Shown one piece after another: positions 10,664-22,257 of a stretch of 64,000 bases of DNA. The translations under genes were made by a program, and so were the position numbers. The notes beneath the pieces were generated by a model, which did not search any database, was not told where the DNA came from, and worked only from the letters and a program-made list of their open reading frames with translations. The stretch is from Pseudocercospora fijiensis CIRAD86 (lineage: Eukaryota > Ascomycota > Dothideomycetes > Mycosphaerellales > Mycosphaerellaceae): assembly GCF_000340215.1 (NCBI RefSeq), contig NW_006921532.1, forward strand, positions 3,141,337-3,205,336. Direction: 5' to 3'. The first letter of the stretch is position 1; each line of letters opens with the position of its first letter.

Positions 10664-12310
10664 CTACATGTCATCCTCGTCCTCTATTTCCGACTCCTCC
10701 ACCATTTCCTCGGTGTTCTTGCGATGCTCTTCCTCCATCTCCTTATATGTGGCGTAGCTCAAGAGTAAGAAAGCAAAAATGATCAGACAGCCGCCCGCTA
10801 TCGCCGCTCCTGTAAGCGGACTGTAAAGAGGAGGCGGTAGCATCTGGTCGCAAAGCGCAACCAAGAATATTGTAAGCAGCGCGGCGACAGAACTCAATAC
10901 TGGTGAGGTGAGCGATATCAGAACCAGGAAAGATCCGCTGAAAGTAGCATTTGAAAGCACCGAGATCGCCAGCATCCATGCCGCCTCACCTCGGGGCAAT
11001 TCAAATTTCTCGATTCCAGTCATGTGCAGAATCGGGAGAGGAATCCAGAGTACAAGAAGGGTGAAGGTCCCGATCATGGACCCGAAAGCATTGGCGAATA
11101 GCATGCCCCTGCCAGGTGAGCAGCCCTCAGGTGGGCATGCCACACGCTTGTACAAAACTTCGTAGAAGCCATAGAGTACGCTGCCCACGCCAATGACTAG
11201 ATTCCCGAGAGCTCGATTGGATGCTTCGGAGCTATCGGGCGCAGACGGTCCTCCAGCTCCTCCGCCAGATTTGTTGCCGTGCTTCGGATGGCCGACATCG
11301 CCATAAGCTACCACGAGGACGCCGACGATAGCAATGCCCACTGACACGACCTTACCGATCCGCAACTTCTCGCCAAGGAGTGGAATGGCGAAGGCATAAG
11401 CAAAGAATGCAGAGCAGTTGTATATTGCTGTCAGGTCACTGGCGGTGGTCAAATCTACTGCGACATACCAGCTGCCTCCTGCCACTGTCAGAGCGCATGT
11501 GACGTAGGAAGTTGTCTTGATGAAATACGGCCAAGGCGACTTCTTCCGCAGGTGCGGTGGAACGTTCAGGGTCCTATGCTCGATCATCTGCGCGGTTGAT
11601 CGTTGAATAGACATGTGTCGTCTCCAGAAAGCATCCCATGGCTGTGACCATTTCTGAAGCCTTAGGATGAGCAGTTGTACGAAGAACAGCAGGGACCAGG
11701 AGCCATGTGTGAAGTACAGCATACAGTAAGCTTTATTCCAATGCAAGTCATGCTGAATGTATACTGCTGTCTCTGTCTGCACAGCAAAGCTCACCAGACT
11801 GAGGAGTAGGAATGCCGCAGCATATGTGTATCTTGTTCGGGTGTCATTTTTGCTTTCCACAATGGGGGGATCTCTTTCGCGAAAATGTGTCGAATGCCGG
11901 GAGCCTAGAGTCGGCCTCCCATCGCCTTCATAACTCTGACTGTGACGCTTGTCTCCCCCTGATAATAGCGGCTGATGCTGATGGCTGTTGGGTCTATGCG
12001 CATCCTGACTCGGGCGCAAGTCAGAGGGCATAGTGGAGGAGGCTGGATTGGACGAGGGCCCGTCGCCGTCGCCGTCGCGCGCCCAACGTTCAAAGTCGCT
12101 ATCCTCGTCTTCAGATGCGAAGTGATCGGGATGCGGCAGAGGGGTGAACGGACTCGGCTGGCGCGAATTTTCTCTGCTCAAGTGGACCAGACTGGACGAA
12201 TCGCCAGTAGTGGAGGCAGAGTCTTGGTCGTGAGTATGGTGTTGGTCTGGAGGGAGAAGACTCGACGAAGGCAGCTCGTGCGCTTGGCCCGGCGATGAGG
12301 TGGAAGGCAT
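10664..12310 (-). CDS. SLC35F-like / EamA-type membrane transporter (548 aa)
   Basis: One open frame. The first ATG lies at 12310; the frame is open a few codons further but opens with GTG. A long hydrophilic, Ser/Pro/Asp-rich N-terminal tail (about 160 residues) is followed by about ten hydrophobic segments in the 5+5 arrangement of the drug/metabolite transporter superfamily. The tail after the last segment is very acidic and ends EDEDDM. The segment with SDLTAIYNCSAFFAYAFAIPLLGEKL-like character, where a helix ends in GEKL before the next helix, is typical of fungal YML018C/THI74 and SLC35F5-type proteins, likely in the vacuole or another endomembrane. The substrate cannot be told from sequence. 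No intron is needed. Confidence 0.8.
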   Translation of the reverse strand: MPSTSSPGQAHELPSSSLLPPDQHHTHDQDSASTTGDSSSLVHLSRENSRQPSPFTPLPHPDHFASEDEDSDFERWARDGDGDGPSSNPASSTMPSDLRPSQDAHRPNSHQHQPLLSGGDKRHSQSYEGDGRPTLGSRHSTHFRERDPPIVESKNDTRTRYTYAAAFLLLSLVSFAVQTETAVYIQHDLHWNKAYCMLYFTHGSWSLLFFVQLLILRLQKWSQPWDAFWRRHMSIQRSTAQMIEHRTLNVPPHLRKKSPWPYFIKTTSYVTCALTVAGGSWYVAVDLTTASDLTAIYNCSAFFAYAFAIPLLGEKLRIGKVVSVGIAIVGVLVVAYGDVGHPKHGNKSGGGAGGPSAPDSSEASNRALGNLVIGVGSVLYGFYEVLYKRVACPPEGCSPGRGMLFANAFGSMIGTFTLLVLWIPLPILHMTGIEKFELPRGEAAWMLAISVLSNATFSGSFLVLISLTSPVLSSVAALLTIFLVALCDQMLPPPLYSPLTGAAIAGGCLIIFAFLLLSYATYKEMEEEHRKNTEEMVEESEIEDEDDM

Positions 12311-12689
12311 GCCCTTACCGGTCAGGCATGGCACTAGCGGGGATGGTGTAGGCGGTGCATCGTGGGGCAGAATATAGAAGACACTTGTTCATGAGGAAGG
12401 ATACAGTAGTGAAGTGGAATACTGAATATTGCCAGAACTATGGAGTGCTTGGCGAATGCAGCTTGCATGTGCTCCTGGTCCGTGATCCGCGGTCTCTGAG
12501 ACATTCTGGGACTTGGGCCCCGGCTGATCTTCTCAGATTATTCACGAAGCGGGCGACAGTCTAGCACCTCCCGGAGCTTGCGAAGGTTAGGTGACTAGGC
12601 GGAGCCCGCTCGTGAGTTATGCTACGTCGATCGATTTCTTGGCGCTCTGTAATTGGTCGGTTTTCAAATGTTTCGTTATATAACTTTCG
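12311..12689. other. Upstream region of the transporter, left flank of the Helitron block
   Basis: Normal composition to about 12690, where RIP-like sequence starts. No gene seen. Holds the left arm of an inverted repeat at 12606-12620. Confidence 0.5.
12606..12620 (+). repeat. Left arm of inverted repeat bracketing the Helitron block
   Basis: CCGCTCGTGAGTTAT is an exact reverse complement of 19240-19254. The similarity continues with one indel into CTACGT on both sides. Confidence 0.75.
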
Positions 12690-15600
12690 ACAATACCTCC
12701 TACATTTATAGTATAGACGCCGCGCAACTAGTAGCTAAGCCTACGAAGTTAATACTAGTATATACCCTATAGAGTAAAAGGCCGAGCGTAGCGGAATAGG
12801 GGGTCTATAGGGGTTTCCCCTATAAACAGCTCGAAGGACAATAATATTATAACTATTATAAGTCTATATTTAGAATACAAAGACCTTAGCTTTTACTACT
12901 CTAACGATTATATATAGTCGGCCCTTTACTCGAAGTAGGCCGAAGTATAGTAAATAAACGTAAGAACGCGAGAAGGCGCGAAACGCAAGATATAAAACGA
13001 GATACGCGTAAGTATACTATTTGCTTAAATTCTATCTAACTTTTAATTTATATATCTACTTATCCTATTACACTTATAACTCGTACCCTTACGACTATAG
13101 CTACTATCGCTATAGGAGGCGCTAGAAGACCGCTAAACTAAGGCCTTTTTAAGACGATAGTGCCTACCTTACGAGTAATTATTCCTAGATAGCGCCCGTA
13201 GCTATGCTTAAAGTATAGTAAGAAGAAGGACTAGCAGGAGTTCTATACTAGGAAACTAGATAAGAATAGTATACCGAAGTATAATAATACTTGTAACTTA
13301 TATAATCCGCGCTATAAGGAAGGCTAAATAGGTCCCGGCGCTAGTAGATCTTGCGCTAGTACTAGACGGAAGCCTATTATAGAAGACGATACCGCTAATA
13401 AAGGAATACGACGCGGCGGTATTAGATAAGGCGAAGATCGTAACGTAGTAATTACTCGCTAGTATAGTAACTACGTAGATCGCGCTTAGCGTCGTACTAC
13501 TAGTAAAACCCGAGTACTACCTCGAATCTTCTTTACCTTCTTACCCGCTCTTAGTCTAACTTTAGTACTACATCGACGACCCGATACTACTACGAGTCGA
13601 GTATAGAAGCTACGAGAGCTTTAATAAGACAAATAATAGAGTAATAGCAACCTTCTAAATAACGATATTACAACCCTGCCCTACTTTAATTATACTAACT
13701 ACTAGTATAACCGGGCTAATAGATAGAAGTGCGCTTAAGGCGACGATGTCTATACTTAGTATTATAATAGTACTATAGATATAGATCGGAGCGATAAGAT
13801 AAAGTAGTATTATAAGGGTAGTTATAATTATACGTATACTAACTTTAACTAGAATAACTAGGAGCACGAGAAGGAGTATATTAGCTGTCGTAATATACTC
13901 GGCCTAATAGCTAGTTAAGTAAACCTTAGTAGTAGCCGTCCGCTAGTAGGACCTTCTACTAGAACTAATACTATAGATCGCCTACTTAATAACAAAGAGT
14001 ATTCTTTAGAACCTGTCGACTACTTATACAAGGGTGCAGCTTTGCTAGACGCCGACAATGCTCTTATAATAAGCTTTAAGTAGGCTATTAACGCTCCGAC
14101 GGAACAATTAGATACTTACAATATATACAATAAGAAGCGATTCGATACTAATAATCAGAATAGTATCTATAAGAAGTGCCGAGAGTCGCGAGACCTAGCT
14201 AGAAAGCGCGGTAATAGTCCTACCCTTATATTAGCCGATAACAATATAGATCCTAGACCTAGCTACGAGTATTACAACCTGCCTAAGCTTACACCTATCG
14301 AGGAGCTTCTTATCGCACGTACTTACTACACTATAGAAGTATACTAGGTCCGTAGTATTTAATACAAGTCTTGTAATTATATTGCGCACTTTCCTCGCGA
14401 CTAGGACGAATTCTTTAAGCAGATTCCTCTCTTTCCGAGCGATGTAGATATTCTTATCCTAAAGCTAACTAATGCCGATAATAGAGCTATGCGACAATTC
14501 GAGAAGGAGTTTAGAGTCCGGAAGCGTAAAGTCACCTAGTAGTATAAGCATTTAATTGCGCGGCATCTAGCTTATAAGGGAGTTATACTAAACTCCGCCG
14601 CTATTAATGCACTTCCTAATAACGGCATTGTTCTCGATTAGTTGCTAATACAAACCTATTAGGAAGGAAGCATAACGGCCGCGAGTATATAAGATCTTTT
14701 AGACGCTACTAATACCGGCGATGTTTATATTAGTATTTAAGCTATAGATGTCTCTTAAACTAGTATCGAAGAGCTCCGAGAGCGTATAACCGGTACGAAG
14801 CAGAAGAAGACCGCTACTATCTTCTAGCCTAAGCGTAGCGACCGACCGCTCTCTAAGTATAATCGTGCTAAGCTTTTGCTTTCGAGTGCCTTCGTTACCC
14901 TATTCCCTATTAGTATAGCTAATCCGAATATACTAAGAGAAAGAGAGGTATTATTTAACGATGCTGTCGAGCACCTTATAAACTATAAAGACGATCGCTT
15001 CGCAAAGCACTATCGGTTAAATTCGCTATCTATAATATTAGTATGCGACGTAAAGTACGAGGTAGCTCGATATACTTTATAAATCGATACCGCGAACAAG
15101 CTGCTCTTACTAGCGATAAACTTCGGGCTGCATTTGCGAATAGTACGACTAAGTCTAAAGCCCTTCTATACTTAATCTCGCGTTAGGGTTAAAGCTTGCT
15201 AGGCACTCGATCTTTCTAGAATAGCATACGCGGAAACCTATCGGCTTACGTCTACGACCTCGGTGTACCGGATCTCTTCTTTACGTTAAGTACAGCCGAT
15301 CTTTATTAGCCGTCTCTAATGCGCCTTCTTCTAAACTACGATAACTAGGTTGTAGGAGATACTAATACTAAGTTGCGTATCGGTCGTCGTAATTTACGCG
15401 ACTATTTATACATCGTAGACGCCTACTTTATACGCCGCGTAAAGATCTTTATAGAAACAGTACTTAAGCCTAAATTCAGTATTAAGGACTTTTAGTATCG
15501 TTTCGAGTAGTAGGGCCGTAGTAGTGCCTATATATACGGCTTTCTTTAGTCTAATAGTATACCGAAGCAGGACCTTAATACGTAGTTAGGCCGCGAGCAG

Positions 15601-18600
15601 TTCTTAGAGTTCTAGGGACGACATATTATAGCCGTTAATTCTAATCTAACTCGCGAGAAGGCACTAGTAGACGAGAACAGTAGTATTTAGCTTAATACGT
15701 CTAATCTCGATAATATCTAATTGCAGCTCTCGAATATTCTTAATCGAGTAATGTATTATAATTACAATAATTATTATATATGTCGAAAGAAGGGTGCCTC
15801 TCTAAATTCTATAAAGGAATGCCGCTTTAGATATCCTTATAAAGAGCGCGAGGTAGCAACCTTAAACTTTAACCGGAATCTAAACTACTTAGGCTTTGCG
15901 CCTAAATGCAATAATCTATAGCTAAATTACTACTCGCGTATAGTCCTATACGCGTAGCGTGCGAATTGCGACCTAACCCCTTATACAACGATCGAGCAAG
16001 CCGTATAATACCTCCTAAAGTATACCTCTAAGGTAGAGGTACCTACTTAGTCTTTATAGGACTTAACTAAGCACCTACTTAGCACGATAAGACTAGAAGT
16101 GCAATATGCGCTACTGTCTCTAGTCTAGCGCTTCTATAATAAGCTAATCGGAGAGCGAGATATATCTACGTAGGAGGCTTGCTACCTAATTAATCGACTT
16201 CTACTCTAGGTTAGTTCTCGTACCGTACTTAGTATAGATTGCCGCCCGTATAACGACTAGTCTAGCACTATTAACATTGCCCCTAGAGGTAAGGTTAAGA
16301 AGGGGAAGTCCTTCTTAGAGAAGTATATAGAGCGGCTATAGACTACTGCTGCACTATTAGCTAAAGAAGGCTCTAATAACGACGATAAGGCGGAGTAGCC
16401 TTATCCTTTGTAAGACGTTATATACTATTAGTTCTTAACGAAGTACAACTTTAGCAATTTGAAGAAGATACACTCTCGGTAGGACAATACCCCGGACCGT
16501 ATAATTAACTAGTTTCCTCGCTATAAGCCTAGAGATAAGTACGAGGACTAGTGCCGTATTAAGATTGTTAATTACTATCCCTTTACTATATACCCGAGTC
16601 TGCTATATCGGTTTCTAGGAGCGCTTAATACTAACCTATTATTTAAGTTATTCGCTAAGGCCTATACGCACTATTAGCTTGTATACGCTTATCTAGATAA
16701 CTACTATATAGTTATTAGATCCCTAGAGGATGTATAGGAAGATCCTAACTAGACTAATAAAGGAGACGAGTTGTATTTCGCCGAGCTCTCTCGTAATAAC
16801 AATGTTCGAGGCATTCGTATAGATAATAAAGACGCTCTTAGCCTACGTAACATAGATCGGACCTACGACTAGACTATATATATTAAGAAGTTCCCTTAGT
16901 CCGATATCTATTAATTACAACGTAACTAGTAGAAGCAGCAGAAGGAACTTTAGTCTATTAAAACTATAGTATAGTCTTAGTCGCAAGGTTAATACACCGT
17001 ACTAAACAAAGAGTAGAAGATTCTGTACGATACTATAATCTAGCACTACTAACAGACCTTATATAGTATAAAGCTAGAGCCTCTACGTATTAATATCGAT
17101 AGTCGACTAGGCACTAGAAAATCTTATATAATCGCTATTCTATTAGCTTACCTATAGCGCAATTAGGCGTAGCACGACTAAGAGTATTAGCGCACCAGCG
17201 GCAGTCCTGTTCTACGATCTATACCTACTAGCATTGCTGCAAATAGCATTAAAGGCAAGACCCTCTATTCTCTATTACTCCTACTAGTTTAGTCTACCTT
17301 TACTAATTTAACGACTAAGAAGTTGCTAGAGCTGCAATATACCTTTCGACATATTAAGTATGTTATCGTTAATAAGAAGTTAATAGTTAATCTAAAGATA
17401 CTTAGCTACTTAGACCGCCGACTCCGCTAGATCGCTACAAAGAAGAACGAGTAGTATAGAGGTTTTAGCGTTCTCGTATTTAGCGACTTCTATTAACTCC
17501 TTCTAGTTAGTAGTAAGCTACTTTTTAGTAGCAAAGTCGAAAACAACGAAGAGAGACAAGGCCAGGTAGCGTACCTCGAGCTAAAGTATACTATCGAGTT
17601 AAAGATTATTTAGCGATAGACTAGTATAGATCGAAAGTCTTTAGCATTCAAATTAGTGCTCGAGAATATACGTAAGAACCGTATTACTAAAGAAGACTAG
17701 CGTTTCCTACTTACCCGCGTTCGGAATTAGCTCGATACGAATAGCTAGGCAGACTTTACGGATGCTTTACGGATCTACTCGAAGAAGAAGCCTATAAACC
17801 TATATAATTATATCCGGATGCGCGATAGTAGCAAGGTCGTTAAGTTGTTAAAGGCTAACTATACTAGAAGCGGAGCTAAGAAGGCGACATTCGAAGAAGG
17901 TAGCAATCTTTACGCTATGCTTCCTATTTCGTTTAGCTATCGCCTAATACTAACTAAGAATATCTAGACTAAACGTAGTCTTAATAACGGATCGATTAGC
18001 ACTCTCGTCGATATTATCTAGTCTACTAATATAGACTCTACTATTAATCTCCCTCTTTACCTACTTATTGCCTTCGACAAATACGACTATCGGCTTATCG
18101 GAGGTAGACCGTCCTATAGCGAAGCTAAGGCTAAATACAACCCTCCGACTACTCTATCTAGAGGTAAATAGTAGAAGATTGTACCTATATTATAATATTC
18201 CTATCTCGGCGCGAGTTCGAGAGAGGCACGCGTACTTGTACCCGCGAGATGTTTCTAGTTACTATCGCCTATACTATTACTATCTATAAAGCCTAGGGCT
18301 TAATATTAGATCGCGTAGTACTAGATCTTACTAAGAAGGACTTTACTATAGGCTTAACTTACGTTACTTACTCTTATATTAAGCACTTAGATTACCTTAT
18401 AATCGAAACACTATTCGATTATAATCGCTTTAGTATTCGCGTAACTAATATATATAAGATACGCCTCGCTAACTATAAGCGTCGTTAAACTTAGCACCTC
18501 CGTAGTACGAGCTACCGTGTTCTAACTCCCGCTATATAAGGCGCTAGTATGCCTCTAGCGCCTAGCCTCTTACCTATTAAGTCTTAGGGTAATATAGTAT

Positions 18601-19239
18601 AAGATATAGAGTAATAGGAATTTAGCGATAACGATAACGACGTAATAGTAGAAGCTATTACTTAGTCTAAACTTTAAGTGTAGCTCGAACAGTTCTAACG
18701 CGAAGATATAGAGCAGATAGAACGTAAGCGACTTTAGCGAGAAGAGAATAATCGCCTCCTTACTATTATACTATAAGAGTTATTAGATATACGCTAGCTA
18801 CTACTAGGTAAGATAGAAGACGAGCGCATTCTACGAGAGCGCGACGAGAGCCGTAAGGCTCGCCTCTATTAATAGGAAGTCGATAACCTATATATACGTC
18901 TAGAAGTAGCTCGGACATATACTAAGCTATTAAAGCCCTATAATTAGTAATAGAACTAGAGACGACTTCGCCCGAAGGGCGGCAAGCTCTACGTAGTAGC
19001 CCTCGGAGAGCCGCCGGAGGCTCTAATACGATCGATTAATATAAGAGAGTGCAAGAAGAATAAGGCTATAGAATAAGTAAGCGATATAAAGGCAAGCGGT
19101 TTTATAGGCCGCAAAAAAGTCCGGATATACGTAAGCAATATTAAAGGACTGCGGCCGAGACCGTAAAGCCGATCTTTAGTATAGATATTATATAGCATCC
19201 GAATACAGTTTAGCCTTATCGCGAGAAGGACACGTAGGT
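12690..19239 (+). mobile_element. Helitron (rolling-circle transposon) relic, RIP-mutated
   Basis: About 6.5 kb of RIP-like sequence holding one large decayed plus-strand reading frame with the domain order of fungal RepHel proteins: a DUF6570-like segment, a Rep (HUH) domain, then a PIF1-type helicase. Exact ends are not fixed. Helitrons start TC and end CTRR after a hairpin; CTAA followed by T at about 19021-19025, just after a GC-rich stem (about 19000-19018), is a candidate 3' end, but RIP-like sequence continues another 200 bp. A 15-bp inverted repeat brackets the whole block. Confidence 0.8.
13960..18490 (+). pseudogene. Helitron RepHel (Rep endonuclease-helicase) relic
   Basis: From about 14280 the frame reads like the fungal Helitron segment LTxIEExLIAR...V.RV...YK...AHFPRD...LPLFPSD (DUF6570 type). 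The Rep domain follows, with a match to PKFSIKDFxYRFExxGR at about 15470-15520. The HUH motif, normally HxH-G, reads Tyr-Ile-Tyr-Gly at 15529-15540, as expected from CAT/CAC turning into TAT/TAC. The helicase Walker A region at 17107-17124 reads GTRKS instead of GTGKS, a TpG-to-TpA change. A helicase C-terminal segment like GLTYVAVSR is seen as GLTYVTYS near 18350. Many TAG/TAA codons lie at Gln/Trp positions. The protein is dead at both catalytic centres. Confidence 0.85.
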
Positions 19240-19254
19240 ATAACTCACGAGCGG
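19240..19254 (-). repeat. Right arm of inverted repeat bracketing the Helitron block
   Basis: ATAACTCACGAGCGG, exact mate of 12606-12620, at the point where normal composition returns. Confidence 0.75.
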
Positions 19255-19566
19255 CCGCTTCGTGATACATGGATTGCTTGCGCAGCGATCCACAGCACAT
19301 TTTTAACACGTGCAACTGCAACGACCACATCATTACATGTCCTAGACAAGCGAGAGTGCTGACCTGAGAGCCGTTTAGCAAAGACTAGTAACTGATGTCG
19401 AAATACATCCACAACCTAAAATGGACCGTAGCGTAGCTAGCCAGCCCTGCGACAGAATATCTCCCGTTATTCCACTCGCCATTTCCCCATCTATAACCGC
19501 CCGCAACACCCGCCTGTCACGAACGCTTCTTCTCACAGAACATTCATCTCAAGCACTGCAGCCAAG
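19255..19566. other. Upstream region of the aldo-keto reductase
   Basis: Normal composition, C/T-rich near the start codon as in many fungal leaders. No gene seen. Confidence 0.5.
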
Positions 19567-20670
19567 ATGCCACTCATCAATGCAGGAAGTGGAAAGCCTC
19601 GCGTTATCCTGGGCACCATGACCTTCGGGCCGGATGAAGCCTCAGGTGCCAGGATAACTTCGCTGGACGACTACAAGTCCTGCCTTGATGCCTTCCAGTC
19701 GCGCGGCTATAACGAGATTGACACCGCTCGCATGTACATTGGAGGCAAGCAGGAGGCATGGACCCGAGACGCTGGCTGGAAAGATCGTGGACTCACATTG
19801 GCCACCAAATGGTACGTCTGGTCGACTTTGCTGTCTATCACGAGTATAGAAAGCTGAAGACGTCTATACAGGTATCCTCACAAGGCAGGAGCACATGCTG
19901 CAGAAGTAATTGAGGAAAAGCTCAATGAATCTCTGAAGGAACTTGGCACAGACACGGTCGATATCTTTTACCTTCACGCTCCCGACCGGAGCATCCCTTT
20001 CACAGAACCTCTGAAGAAGTTGAACGAATTGCACAAGCAAGGCAAATTCGTCCAACTCGGTCTTTCGAACTTCACGGCCGCGGAAGTGGCAGAGATCTGG
20101 CTGCATTGCAGGTACAACAACTGGGTGCGCCCGACCATCTACCAAGGAATGTACAATGCCATCCAACGTAACATCGAGCCCGAACTCATCGTCACCTGCA
20201 AGCGATTTGGCTTGGACATTGTGGTCTACAACCCACTTGCCGGCGGTCTCTTCTCAGGCAAGATCAAAACGCAAGATGTTCCTCAGCAAGGACGATTCAG
20301 TAATACAGCATCCGCAATGGGACAGCGATACCGGGAACGGTACTTCAAGGACGCCACTTTCGATGCGTTGAGGATCATTGAGCCAGTCGTGCAGAAGCAC
20401 AATTTGACTCTGATTGAGGTCGCCTTTAGATGGCTGGTCCACCACTCGAAGCTGGACATTGGTGCAGGAAAGCCGGATGGAATCATAATCGGTGTATCAA
20501 GTGAACAGCAGATGGTGTCCAATCTCTCCCACATCGAGAAGGGACCCTTGCCGGACGAGGTGCTGAAGGTGTTGGACGAGGCGTGGCTGATTGCGAAGCC
20601 GACGGCGGCGAATTACTGGCATGGTGAAAACAAGTACACATACGACACGCAGAAGGCTTTACTAGCATAA
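19567..20670 (+). CDS. AKR7-type aldo-keto reductase (aflatoxin-aldehyde reductase-like), 347 aa
   Basis: Two exons, 19567-19811 and 19872-20670. The 60-nt intron has GTACGT and CAG ends, and splicing restores TKWYPHKAG. The protein is a full-length TIM-barrel aldo-keto reductase of the AKR7 (aldehyde reductase) subgroup, which uses NADPH to reduce aldehydes and ketones in the cytosol. The expected catalytic tetrad is present: Asp52 and Tyr57 in DTARMY, Lys81 in ATKW, and His117 in YLHAPD. Downstream motifs LGLSNFTAAEV, YNPLAGGLFSGK and the cofactor-binding IIIGVSS also fit. The length is normal for the family. The ATG sits in a good context after a C/T-rich leader. The natural substrate is unknown, and no secondary-metabolism cluster lies around it. 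Confidence 0.92.
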
Positions 20671-20970
20671 TTGCCAAGTCTTCGAGGAATTTTGCTGCGG
20701 AATTGAAAGTAATAAAGATCAGCGCTCAAGGCTCGCCAAGTCATGAGGTAATGATCAATCTGGATTCCACAGAGCACTGCACAATGGTATACTGCGTTAC
20801 TCATAGCCAGCCAATCACTTGTCCATCCGCTGCAGTCATGATAAAACCCAAGATCTCGACGCCGCTATGCAGAGAGCAGGAGAATGAAAGTAGAACGCAG
20901 CAAGCATTCGCTAGATAGCTGTGCTCAAACGAACGAACTTCCCGAAGAATGACATGGGTGGTGGCTGGCG
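20671..20970. other. Intergenic region between convergent genes
   Basis: 300 bp between the stops of the reductase and the CK2 beta gene. No gene seen. Confidence 0.5.
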
Positions 20971-22257
20971 TCAACCCACTCTAACAGCACTTCTGCTCGA
21001 CTCGCCGTTAACAAGCCCAGCGCCAGAATCCTCGTGTTTGCCTTTCCTCCTGTTGACAGCTTTCCTTCTCTGTGCCGCAACATCCCTTGACTCCAGTCCA
21101 TGCTCGTCACCATTTCTGGCGTCCATATCTTGATCTTCTTGTTCACCCTGGTCTATTTCCTCGTTATCGTCCGCCATTTCACTGTCTGCAAAAGCAGGCA
21201 TGGCATCTCCATCTCCTCCAGCATCACCTCCTGTCGTTGACATCATTGCTTCTTGGTTTTCCGCCCATACCCTACATTCATCAAGCTCGTTCACATCTTG
21301 TGGTCGACTTCGTAACCATTTCATTCGCGGACCAGTCTTTGCAATTTCACTGACGCGGAAGCCATAGATCCTCGGTTCATATATACTGCCCGGTCCTAGC
21401 CCTGGTGCGAGGTTCTTGGGAGCAATGCCGTTGATGCTTTCAGGTTGTTTCGGCAGTGCCGCCTCTACGGGAGGCGCAGGCATCTGCTGTGTAGCATTGC
21501 CCAGAGATGATGATAAAGAATTTCGACCCTTCTCTCGTGTTGCTTCAGAAACAGGCGAAGACGCATCGATTGGCGGCGGCCTTGTGCCACCGACGTCGAG
21601 TTCCGGGAATGTCATGAAGAATAGGCAGCCGAATGTCGTACCAAAGAATGCTCCATCCACGGTCTGAAAGCGGCTATTTGGCGGCGTGTAGACGTCCAGA
21701 CAGCTCGGGCAAAACAGCTTCACGGTCTCTTGTCCTGGTATATCGGAGCATCCCACGGGTAGTACTTTTGCGCCCTGGCAGAATACTCGAGGGCAGTGTC
21801 CAAAGTGACCAAGCTCATATTTTTCCGCCATCTGCTGGATGCCTTGTCGACTCGTGATGAAACGCTGATGTATGAGTCCGTAAAGCATCTCCGCCGAGCT
21901 CTCGATCACACTCAAATCGCTGGCCATGCGCAGATGCCGTCTTTCGGCTGCTGCAGCTGCCGCATCTGCTGCTCTCCGGTAGCCTCCACGTCCTATTCCC
22001 AGCTCGCCGTCGTGCATCTCGTCTTCATCGTCGTCCTCGTCCTCTTCTTCCTCTTCTTCCTCCTCGCTGGCGTCTTCGGGTTCGACATCGAGGATCATTT
22101 CCAGCGCCTCCTTGTACATGGGTACTTGACTCTGTAGCCCGGTGAGATTGAAGTCATCTTCGATGAAGTCCTCGGAAACCTCTGCGAAATACTCGTGGCC
22201 GACCAGCGAGCAAAAGGCGGAGATCCAGCTCTCCGGCGCCTGACTGGAGGAGGACAT
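20971..22257 (-). CDS. CKB: Casein kinase 2 regulatory beta subunit (428 aa)
   Basis: Start ATG at 22257 (context ACCATGT) gives MSSSSQAPESWISAFCSLVG, the classical CK2 beta N-terminus; the open frame upstream has no ATG. Conserved parts follow: GHEYFAEVSEDFIEDDFNLTGL near residues 19-40, an acidic loop (poly-Glu/Asp) around 75-90, and the zinc finger with CPRVFC and CPSC cysteine pairs that holds the dimer together. After the dimerisation region a long hydrophilic tail of more than 100 residues, with acidic and then basic stretches, extends the protein well beyond the roughly 215 residues of animal CK2 beta; long forms are usual in yeast and filamentous fungi. An Ala-rich insert lies before the zinc finger. 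CK2 beta joins two alpha subunits to form the nuclear and cytoplasmic holoenzyme. Confidence 0.95.
   Translation of the reverse strand: MSSSSQAPESWISAFCSLVGHEYFAEVSEDFIEDDFNLTGLQSQVPMYKEALEMILDVEPEDASEEEEEEEEDEDDDEDEMHDGELGIGRGGYRRAADAAAAAAERRHLRMASDLSVIESSAEMLYGLIHQRFITSRQGIQQMAEKYELGHFGHCPRVFCQGAKVLPVGCSDIPGQETVKLFCPSCLDVYTPPNSRFQTVDGAFFGTTFGCLFFMTFPELDVGGTRPPPIDASSPVSEATREKGRNSLSSSLGNATQQMPAPPVEAALPKQPESINGIAPKNLAPGLGPGSIYEPRIYGFRVSEIAKTGPRMKWLRSRPQDVNELDECRVWAENQEAMMSTTGGDAGGDGDAMPAFADSEMADDNEEIDQGEQEDQDMDARNGDEHGLESRDVAAQRRKAVNRRKGKHEDSGAGLVNGESSRSAVRVG

Noticed and set aside
13655..13867. Ile/Leu-rich minus-strand frame in the Helitron block
   Set aside because: Hydrophobic composition results from TpA-rich RIP-mutated DNA; the coding strand of the element is the plus strand.
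18989..19381. 130-codon minus-strand frame at the Helitron right edge
   Set aside because: It straddles the boundary between RIP-mutated and normal DNA and shows no protein pattern.
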